6,746 nt of DNA from Prevotellaceae bacterium (GTDB lineage: Bacteria; Bacteroidota; Bacteroidia; Bacteroidales; Paludibacteraceae), in NCBI GenBank assembly GCA_031255055.1, contig JAIRTG010000171.1:1-6746 (forward strand), in the 5' to 3' direction. The notes beneath the pieces were generated by a model that was given only the letters and a program-made list of their open reading frames with translations, was not told where the DNA came from and did not search any database. Made by a program: the position numbers and the translations under genes. Shown here piece by piece: positions 1-5,071 of the stretch; position 1 is the first letter of the stretch, and every line of letters starts with the position of its first letter.

Positions 1-404
1 ACATGAGGGCATGTTATTATAAACATGAGCGTCGGAGGTAATAACATGAGGGCATGTTATTATAAACATGAGGGCATGTTATCATAAACATGAGGGCATG
101 TTATTATAAACATGAGGGTTGGAGGTAATCACATGAGGGCATGTTATCGTAAACATGAGCTTCGGATGCGTAGACATGAGCTTCGGATGCGTAGACTTGA
201 GCTTCGGATGCGTAGACTTGAGCTTCGGATGCGTAGACATGAGCTTCGGATGCGTAGACATGAGCTTCGGATGCGTAGACATGAGCTTCGGATGCGTAGA
301 CTTGAGCTTCGGATGCGTAGACTTGAGCTTCGGATGCGTAAACATGAGCGTCGGAGGCGTAAACATGAGCGTCGGAGGCGTAAACATGAGCGTCGGATGC
401 AATA
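1..404. repeat. Tandem array of 21/22-bp units (minisatellite)
   Basis: About 19 head-to-tail units, each starting with ACATGAG (ACTTGAG in four units); the array is cut by the window edge. Three unit classes are visible. Class A (22 bp, starts 1, 44, 66, 88, 131) continues GGCATGTTATTATAA and forms a small hairpin with the end of the previous unit. Class B (21 bp, starts 23, 110) continues CGTCGGAGGTAATA or a variant. Class C (21 bp, nine units from 153 to 341) continues CTTCGGATGCGTAG. The last three units (342, 363, 384) are B-like, CGTCGGAGGCGTAA or a variant. There are no unique spacers, so it is not a CRISPR array. The mixed 21/22-bp lengths in the first 152 bp break any reading frame, so I take it as non-coding. 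Confidence 0.93.
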
Positions 405-520
405 ACAACGACACGAGTTGCGGCTATGCCACCGGGCATAATGCCCCGCAATGCGCACCCTGCCCCTCGTTTTCAACGAGGGGTATATGGACTGTCGTTT
501 GAAACGACCTACCTATAATT
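405..520. other. Non-coding spacer with three short perfect hairpins
   Basis: No convincing gene lies here. Three perfect inverted repeats follow each other: 425-440 (TATGCC, loop ACCG, GGCATA), 463-483 (CCCCTCGTT, loop TTC, AACGAGGGG; 9-bp stem) and 494-508 (GTCGTTT, one base, AAACGAC). The middle one is the most stable, but on neither strand is it followed by a clear T-run, so it is not a textbook intrinsic terminator. The segment separates the 21-bp array from the heptamer repeats. Open frames that cross it come from the neighbouring array. Confidence 0.6.
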
Positions 521-539
521 AATGAAGAATGAAGAGTGT

Positions 540-600
540 TTAGTGATTAGTGATTAACGATTAGTGATTAGCAAGTTCGCTATGTTTAACAATTAACAAT
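540..600. repeat. Outer arm and centre of the left heptamer repeat
   Basis: TTAGTGA occurs four times in a row (540-567; the third copy is TTAACGA). It is followed by GCAAGTTCGC (571-580) and an AT-rich stretch to 600. The complementary heptamer TAATCAC starts at 601, so the two arms could pair as a long AT-rich hairpin or cruciform with a loop of about 30 nt. The same GCAAGTTCGC centre is present in the right copy as GCGAACTTGC at 6656-6665. No coding function is suggested. Confidence 0.8.
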
Positions 601-780
601 TAATCACTAATCACTAATCACTAATCACTAATCACTAATCACTAATCACTAATCACTATTTAATCACTGTCTTTCGGGGCGTTGCGGGGCAGCGCCCCGC
701 TGAGGGGGTAGCGGAAGACCGCCGAAGGCGGGCTGAAGCGAGGGGGAGACTTCCCCCCCCCTAATTCTCTTTCTCTTTCT
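601..780 (-). repeat. Composite repeat, left copy (heptamers plus GC-rich core)
   Basis: This 180-nt segment is repeated in reverse complement at 6428-6607. It has eight exact TAATCAC units (601-656), a short TATTTAATCACTG link, a GC-rich core with hairpins, a run of nine C (753-761) and a CTCTTT-type pyrimidine tract (762-780). Hairpins seen are GCGGGGC/GCCCCGC (684-700), CCGCC/GGCGG with loop GAA around 719-731, and GGGGGA/TCCCCC (742-757). Aligned by eye with position x pairing to 7208 minus x, there are five mismatches (632, 674, 701, 725, 736) and no gaps. The strand given is the sense relative to holA, which ends 58 bp away and would be transcribed into this element. It could affect mRNA 3' ends, but no T-run makes it a standard terminator. 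Confidence 0.9.
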
Positions 781-838
781 GTTTCCGGAAGAAAGACGCC
801 TGTTTATGTTTTAATCCTGTCTCCCGAAAGTCTCATTT

Positions 839-1855
839 TCAATGCAGTATTTTGTAAACCAATTCTTTTAGCAAATCGCCCTCATCGACAGTCGGGTTGT
901 CGACGCCTTTGCTGCGGGCGTCGGTCTCACGGATGTAACCGATGATGTTCATCGTTTTCCAGGCATTGAACGACTGAGCCGCTTTCTGATAATCGCGCAC
1001 AAAGTAGGGATTGATTCGCAACTCCGAAGCAACAAATGCACCGCTTTTATCCGGCATGTAATGAAACAGCATCAGATTGCTGAAAAAATTAAACAATTGC
1101 GAAAGTACCAATACGAAAGGATTCGCTTTTTTATTATCGGCAAAATAGCGGACAATCCGATTCGCTCTTAAAACATCGCGGTTAATCAGCGCCGATTGCA
1201 GTTCAAATACGTTGTAATCTTTACTGATTCCGATATTTTTCTCGACCAATTCGGGGGTGATGCTCGCCTGCTGTTTCGGTTTCGTGATGAGCAATTTATC
1301 TAGTTCATTGGCGATTTTACTCAAATCGGTACCCAAAAATTCTGTCAGCATGGCGATAGCTTTTTCGTCAATCGCTATACTTTTGCTTTTCGCGTAAGAC
1401 TTTATCCATGCGGGAATTTCATAATCTCTGATTTTCGGCGACTCGAACACTACGCCTATTTTGCCGATTTCTTTCAACCATGCTTTTCGCTTGTCGGGTG
1501 TGCCGTATTTGTAACAAAATACCAACAGGGTCGATCGCAATGGTTTTTGCAGATAATAGTTCAAATCGTCCCACGCGCCTATCTGCTGCGCTTCTTTAAT
1601 GAGTACCAACCGGTGGGACGCCATCATCGGATAGCGCTTGGCCGCATTGATAATGGCGGACATATCGGTATCTTTTCCGTACAGTATCGTTTGGTCGAAC
1701 TCGCGACTGGCTTCATCCAAGATATTTTCCTGCATGTAGTCCGAAATAACATCAATATAATACGGTTCTTCACCCATTAAGAAATAGACGGGGAGGTACG
1801 TCTTTTTCCGTATATCACTTAGTACCGAGTTGTACGTTACAGCTTGTTTTGCCAT
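839..1855 (-). CDS. holA: DNA polymerase III subunit delta
   Basis: This is the clamp-loader subunit that opens the beta sliding clamp during replication, acting in the cytoplasm with gamma/tau and delta-prime. The 338-aa length is normal for the family (about 340). The N-terminal domain shows the typical opening PVYFLMGEEPYYID (residues 22-35), then a degenerate AAA+ fold with YPMMASHRLVLIKEA (75-89) and LLVFCYKYGTPDKRKAW (110-126). The middle domain has LGTDLSKIANELDKLL (174-189). The C-terminal collar domain includes VFELQSALINRD (216-227) and the region 245-338. As expected for delta, no Walker A motif is seen. The ATG start follows amn by 11 bp, so the two are probably cotranscribed; no separate promoter is apparent. 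The stop is TGA. The sequence looks intact. Confidence 0.95.
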   Translation of the reverse strand: MAKQAVTYNSVLSDIRKKTYLPVYFLMGEEPYYIDVISDYMQENILDEASREFDQTILYGKDTDMSAIINAAKRYPMMASHRLVLIKEAQQIGAWDDLNYYLQKPLRSTLLVFCYKYGTPDKRKAWLKEIGKIGVVFESPKIRDYEIPAWIKSYAKSKSIAIDEKAIAMLTEFLGTDLSKIANELDKLLITKPKQQASITPELVEKNIGISKDYNVFELQSALINRDVLRANRIVRYFADNKKANPFVLVLSQLFNFFSNLMLFHYMPDKSGAFVASELRINPYFVRDYQKAAQSFNAWKTMNIIGYIRETDARSKGVDNPTVDEGDLLKELVYKILH

Positions 1856-1866
1856 TTATTCAGAGA

Positions 1867-2640
1867 TTAATCGAATCGTAGATGTTTTATTGTGCGGCTG
1901 TTGTTGATGAGCGACGAAAGTGATTTTACACCGATTTGCAGATGCTCTTCCACAAATCGAGCGGTAACGATTCTGTCGCTTTCAATTGTTTTGACTCCGT
2001 CTTCTTTCATCGGCATGTCCGAAATCAGCAACAGTGCGCCTGTTGGTATTGAATTATAAAATCCGGCGGAAAAAAGCGTTGCTGTTTCCATATCGACAGC
2101 CATTGCACGTGTTGAGCGAAGGTATTCCTTAAATTTTTCATCGTGTTCCCACACCCGGCGGTTGGTTGTATAAACCGTTCCCGTCCAATAATCTTTTCCG
2201 AAATCGCGGATATTCGACGAAACCGAACGTTGGAGGTTGAATGCCGGTAAAGCCGGTATTTCGAGCGGGAAATAGTCGTTGGACGTTCCTTCGCCGCGAA
2301 TCGCCGCACTCGGAAGAATATAATCGCCGACGCTGTTTTTTTCGCGCAGGCCGCCGCATTTTCCCAAAAATAGCACGGCGCTCGGATGTACTGCCGAAAG
2401 TATGTCCATGATGATTGCCGCATTCGGGCTTCCCATGCCGAAATTGATAATCGTGATGCCGTTTGCCGACGCATTGATCATGTTGCCGTCTCGGCCGACA
2501 ACAGGCACATCGAACCACTCGGCAAACAATTCGACATAATTGCTGAAATTTGTCAGTAAAATATATGGGGTAAAATCTTCCAGCGGACGCTTCGTATATC
2601 GGGGCAGCCAATTCTCCACTATTTCTTTTTTTGTCTTCAT
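1867..2640 (-). CDS. amn: AMP nucleosidase
   Basis: Predicted to hydrolyse AMP to adenine and ribose 5-phosphate in the cytoplasm, a purine salvage and adenylate-balance step. The 257-aa protein belongs to the PNP/UDP phosphorylase superfamily (short Bacteroidota form, without the long N-terminal domain of the E. coli enzyme). Visible motifs are INFGMGSPNAA (65-75), FLGKCGGL (91-98), IRGEGTSNDYFP (114-125), YTTNRRVWEHD (157-167), the nucleoside-binding AVDMETATLF (181-190) and LLISDMP (204-210). The frame is open 49 codons further upstream (to 2787), but I chose the ATG at 2638-2640. MKTKKEIVENWLPRY is the start I recall for family members, and the extension would overlap the divergent gene. 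It is first in the amn-holA unit and has a good -7 box at 2691-2698. Confidence 0.95.
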   Translation of the reverse strand: MKTKKEIVENWLPRYTKRPLEDFTPYILLTNFSNYVELFAEWFDVPVVGRDGNMINASANGITIINFGMGSPNAAIIMDILSAVHPSAVLFLGKCGGLREKNSVGDYILPSAAIRGEGTSNDYFPLEIPALPAFNLQRSVSSNIRDFGKDYWTGTVYTTNRRVWEHDEKFKEYLRSTRAMAVDMETATLFSAGFYNSIPTGALLLISDMPMKEDGVKTIESDRIVTARFVEEHLQIGVKSLSSLINNSRTIKHLRFD

Positions 2641-2654
2641 TCTATCGCCGAATG

Positions 2655-2673
2655 TATATTTTTCGTACTTTCG
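2655..2673 (+). promoter_or_regulatory. Possible promoter for the rightward gene set
   Basis: Two weak -7 candidates lie here: TATATTTT at 2655-2662, with TTTG at 2630-2633 about 21 bp upstream, and TACTTTCG at 2666-2673. Each differs from TAnnTTTG at one position. A rightward promoter is expected in the 64-bp gap because the genes diverge, but I cannot choose between the two. Confidence 0.3.
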
Positions 2674-2690
2674 TAAAATTTTTATCGCCG

Positions 2691-2698
2691 CAAAAGTA
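2691..2698 (-). promoter_or_regulatory. Bacteroidota-type -7 promoter box for amn-holA
   Basis: Read on the minus strand, 2698 to 2691 is TACTTTTG followed by CGGC. This matches the Bacteroidota housekeeping -7 consensus TAnnTTTG exactly. It lies 50 bp upstream of the amn ATG, giving a plausible leader of roughly 40-45 nt. A good -33 TTTG is not evident at the usual distance, so recognition rests mainly on the -7 box. Confidence 0.6.
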
Positions 2699-2704
2699 CA
2701 AAAA

Positions 2705-3220
2705 ATGTTGCAACTTAATCTTCCGGCATACGACTTTACACTCAGAAAGACACAGGGTAAGGTTTTCATTTTTGATTCGCAGCGCAAGCGCTATGTCCGA
2801 CTGACTCCCGAAGAATGGGTAAGGCAGCATTTCATCCGGTTTCTTATTCTTCAAAAAAACTACCCTGCCGCCCTGCTCGCAATAGAAACGCAACTCGAAA
2901 TCAACGGACTGAAAAAAAGATGCGACGCCGTTCTATACAACAGAACCGGAAATCCACAGTTGATTATCGAATTTAAAGCACCCGAAATACGCATCAATCA
3001 GGCCATTTTCGACCAGGTAGCCGTTTACAATTCAAAACTAAACGTAGATTGTTTTCTCATCAGCAACGGACTGGAACATTATTTCTGCCGGACAGACAAA
3101 AATAATTCAAGATACATCATCGACAGCCGGATTCCCGACTACGAAGAATTTACAACACAAGAAAACAACCGTTTTTCCGAACATCTCGGAAAATGGACAC
3201 CGAATTTAAATAATCTTTAA
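2705..3220 (+). CDS. Solo HsdR N-terminal-like protein (PD-(D/E)XK fold)
   Basis: This 171-aa protein matches the small Bacteroidota family annotated as type I restriction enzyme HsdR N-terminal domain protein (HSDR_N_2-like). A PD-(D/E)XK nuclease core can be read: E61, D74 (in KRCDAVLY), E89-F-K91 (in LIIEFKAPE) and a QxxxY pair Q104/Y108 (DQVAVYN), the latter typical of HsdR nuclease domains. LTPEEWVRQHF (33-43) is the conserved N-terminal helix. No helicase or translocase domain follows, and no hsdM or hsdS is nearby, so it is not a restriction system on this evidence. The catalytic residues look intact, so nuclease activity is possible but its role is unknown. The ATG at 2705 is preferred over an in-frame TTG at 2540, which would run through amn. 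It is divergent from amn. Confidence 0.85.
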   Translation: MLQLNLPAYDFTLRKTQGKVFIFDSQRKRYVRLTPEEWVRQHFIRFLILQKNYPAALLAIETQLEINGLKKRCDAVLYNRTGNPQLIIEFKAPEIRINQAIFDQVAVYNSKLNVDCFLISNGLEHYFCRTDKNNSRYIIDSRIPDYEEFTTQENNRFSEHLGKWTPNLNNL

Positions 3221-3257
3221 TTATAGAACAGCATTTTTTTATTCCGCTTTTTTTTTA

Positions 3258-3265
3258 GACTTTTG
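3258..3265 (+). promoter_or_regulatory. Possible -7 box upstream of the EEP gene
   Basis: GACTTTTG, followed by CG, differs from TAnnTTTG only at the first base. It lies 24 bp before the ATG at 3290, in a T-rich 69-bp gap after the HsdR-N-like gene. It could give the EEP-DUF4290-murA genes their own promoter. No clear -33 box is seen. Confidence 0.3.
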
Positions 3266-3289
3266 CGACTGATATTTAAAAAGATAATC

Positions 3290-4369
3290 ATGAAAAATAA
3301 AATTTTATTTACAGGCCTGATTGTTCTAATCGGCCTTTTTTCCGTCAGGTGCGGTTCAAAGTCGGCGTTTCCCGATTCAACTAAAAAAACAAACATAGTA
3401 AACGTAGAGTTAAGTTGTGTCGCCTTCTACAACTTGGAAAACCTGTTCGACACCATCGACTCACCCAACACCAACGACACCGAATATACGCCAAACGGCG
3501 CCAACAAATGGAACACACACAAATACAAATCCAAACTAAAAAGAATGTCCTATGCAATTTCCCGGATCGGACTCGACCATTCGCCCATAGGCGCCGCCAT
3601 CATCGGAGTCTCGGAAGTTGAAAACAGGGCTGTGTTGGAAGATCTGGTAAAACAGCCCGACATCGCCGATCGTTCTTATGAAATCGTGCATTACGACAGT
3701 CCCGACCGAAGAGGAATTGATGTAGCCTTGCTATACAATCCCCGACTGTTCGTCGTATCAAACACAAAAGCGCATCCCTATCACATGGAAGAAAATCCGA
3801 ATTTTCAGACCAGAGACCAACTGCTGGTCAGCGGATACCTCCAAAACGAAAAAATACACGTCATCGTCAATCACTGGCCGTCCCGTTACGGCGGAGAAGT
3901 CGCATCGCGACCGAGCCGTATGGCAGCCGCCCGCGTAACCAAATCAATCGTCGATTCGCTTCAAAAAACAGATCCCCATGCAAAAATCATCATCATGGGC
4001 GACCTGAACGACGACCCCTCCAATGTCAGCGTTGCCGAAACGTTGGGCGCAAAAAAGAACGCCGCCGACGTAACAGGAACCGACCTCTACAACACACTGT
4101 GGGCAACCCACGACAAAGGTATCGGCTCGTTGGCCTATCAGGGACAATGGAACCTGTTCGATCAGATAATCATTTCCGCACCACTGGTAAACGCAGAAAG
4201 AACGGCGCTGAAATTCTGGAAAGCCGAAGTGTTCAACCGCCCCTTCCTGACAAACCAGGAAGGACAAGACAAAGGTACACCCAAAAGAACACATTCAAGA
4301 GGAGTTTGGCTCGACGGCTACAGCGACCACTACCCCACCCTGATCTACTTGATAAAAGAAGCGCACTGA
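3290..4369 (+). CDS. Endonuclease/exonuclease/phosphatase family protein, probably exported
   Basis: This 359-aa member of the DNase I-like EEP superfamily hydrolyses phosphodiester or phosphomonoester bonds with a metal ion; the substrate cannot be told. Core motifs are complete: AFYNLENLFDT (45-55, Asn48), GVSEVEN (106-112, metal-binding Glu109), RRGIDVALLYNP (140-151), VNHWPSR (193-199, His195), IMGDLNDDPSN (235-245, Asp238/Asn240), FDQIIIS (290-296) and the terminal SDHYPT (345-350, catalytic Asp346-His347). The N-terminus MKNKILFTGLIVLIGLFSVRC is a signal-like segment ending in Cys21. This suggests a lipoprotein, but Arg before the Cys is not a good lipobox, so it may be a membrane anchor instead. 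The ATG at 3290 is preferred to a TTG at 3263 because the signal segment starts there. DUF4290 follows after 35 bp, suggesting an operon. Confidence 0.9.
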   Translation: MKNKILFTGLIVLIGLFSVRCGSKSAFPDSTKKTNIVNVELSCVAFYNLENLFDTIDSPNTNDTEYTPNGANKWNTHKYKSKLKRMSYAISRIGLDHSPIGAAIIGVSEVENRAVLEDLVKQPDIADRSYEIVHYDSPDRRGIDVALLYNPRLFVVSNTKAHPYHMEENPNFQTRDQLLVSGYLQNEKIHVIVNHWPSRYGGEVASRPSRMAAARVTKSIVDSLQKTDPHAKIIIMGDLNDDPSNVSVAETLGAKKNAADVTGTDLYNTLWATHDKGIGSLAYQGQWNLFDQIIISAPLVNAERTALKFWKAEVFNRPFLTNQEGQDKGTPKRTHSRGVWLDGYSDHYPTLIYLIKEAH

Positions 4370-4404
4370 ACAAACAAGCGCACAAAATAATAAAACAACT
4401 CAAA

Positions 4405-4986
4405 ATGGAATATATCACCCTGGAAGGGAAACTGAAAATGCCTGAATACGGAAGAAACATTCAACAGATGATCGAATATGCCCTGACCATCAAAAACAAA
4501 GAAAAGCGCACCCGCTGCGTATACGCAATTGTAGACATTATGGGAAACATGTTTCCCTATCTGAGAGACGTCAACAACTTCAACTACAAACTGTGGGATC
4601 ATGTGGCCATCATGTCCGACTTTCAACTGGACATCGATTACCCATACGAAATCGTAAAAAAAGAAAACCTGTATTCAAACCCCGATCCGATTCCGTACAA
4701 AAACTCCCGCATCCACTATATGCACTACGGACGCACGTTGGAACAGATGATCGACAAAATAGGCGATTATCCCGACGGCGAACAACGAGACGAGTTAATT
4801 CGACTGGTTGCCAATCAGATGAAAAAATGTTTCCTTACGTGGAACAAAGAAGTAGTCGACAACAAAAAAATATTCGAAGACCTCCGTGAACTCTCAAACG
4901 GAAAAATAGACGTCTCGGAAGACATTTTCAAACTCTTGGAATCAAAAGACATTCTGCACAACAAGAAAAACAAAAAGAAAAAATAG
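4405..4986 (+). CDS. DUF4290 family protein
   Basis: A 193-aa protein of a conserved Bacteroidota family with no known function. The family signature is strong: MPEYGRNIQQMIEYAL (12-27), IVDIMGNMFPYLRDVNNFNYKLWDH (42-66), IMSDFQLDIDYPYEI (69-83), HYGRTLEQMI (107-116) and ANQMKKCFLTWNKEVVD (136-152). No signal peptide or membrane segment is seen, so it is probably cytoplasmic. It looks mainly helical and ends in a lysine-rich tail (KNKKKK). The frame is open far upstream into the EEP gene, but the ATG at 4405 gives the usual family start (MEY..., about 15 residues before PEYGRN); an internal ATG at 4438 is less likely. Lying directly before murA is usual in Bacteroidales and hints at a link to envelope growth, but that is inference only. 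Confidence 0.92.
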   Translation: MEYITLEGKLKMPEYGRNIQQMIEYALTIKNKEKRTRCVYAIVDIMGNMFPYLRDVNNFNYKLWDHVAIMSDFQLDIDYPYEIVKKENLYSNPDPIPYKNSRIHYMHYGRTLEQMIDKIGDYPDGEQRDELIRLVANQMKKCFLTWNKEVVDNKKIFEDLRELSNGKIDVSEDIFKLLESKDILHNKKNKKKK

Positions 4987-5001
4987 TATTCAAAAACAAC
5001 C

Positions 5002-5050
5002 GAAATGAGAGTTAAGCCCGATTACCCAAAAAAGGATTAACTCTCATTTC
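5002..5050 (+). promoter_or_regulatory. Perfect 14-bp inverted repeat before murA
   Basis: GAAATGAGAGTTAA (5002-5015) and TTAACTCTCATTTC (5037-5050) are exact reverse complements separated by 21 nt. The structure fills much of the 85-bp gap between DUF4290 and murA and ends 21 bp before the murA ATG. As RNA it would be a 14-bp stem that is mostly A-U; as DNA it could be a pair of inverted protein-binding half-sites. It lacks the GC-rich stem and T-run of an intrinsic terminator. A regulatory role is inferred from position and perfection only. Confidence 0.55.
5005..5040 (+). CDS. Possible 11-codon leader ORF in the murA leader
   Basis: ATG AGA GTT AAG ... GAT TAA encodes MRVKPDYPKKD. Its start codon lies in the left arm of the inverted repeat and its stop codon in the right arm, so translation would disrupt the stem. 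This layout resembles leader-peptide control, but there is no clear ribosome-binding site, no run of identical codons, and an 11-codon frame is easily produced by chance. I list it as a hypothesis. Confidence 0.15.
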   Translation: MRVKPDYPKKD

Positions 5051-5071
5051 ATTTTAACGCAATCGATCAAA

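Noticed and set aside
1..404. CRISPR array
   Set aside because: Units are directly contiguous with no unique spacers, and no cas genes are present.
82..502. Five overlapping open frames of 97-115 codons on both strands with heptapeptide repeats
   Set aside because: They arise from a stop-free 21-bp repeat whose length is a multiple of three. The mixed 21/22-bp units shift the frame, and no start signal or non-repetitive domain is present.
2025..2611. Other long frames overlapping amn on the same strand
   Set aside because: They are alternative-frame shadows of amn with low-complexity translations and no recognisable domain.
2540..2704. 55-residue N-terminal extension of the HsdR-N-like protein from a TTG
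   Set aside because: It runs antisense through the amn start, and the family N-terminus (MLQLNLPAYD) begins at 2705.
2641..2787. 49-residue N-terminal extension of AMP nucleosidase
   Set aside because: It would overlap the divergent HsdR-N-like gene and cover the predicted promoter; the family start MKTKKEIVENW fits the ATG at 2640.
2705..3220. Type I restriction-modification system
   Set aside because: Only an N-terminal nuclease-like domain is present, without motor domain, hsdM or hsdS.
4099..4404. Upstream extension of the DUF4290 frame inside the EEP gene
   Set aside because: It is an out-of-frame shadow of the EEP C-terminal region, whose catalytic SDH motif is intact in the other frame.
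5002..5050. Intrinsic terminator between DUF4290 and murA
   Set aside because: The stem is AT-rich with a 21-nt loop and no clear T-run; a terminator here would also separate murA from its apparent operon.
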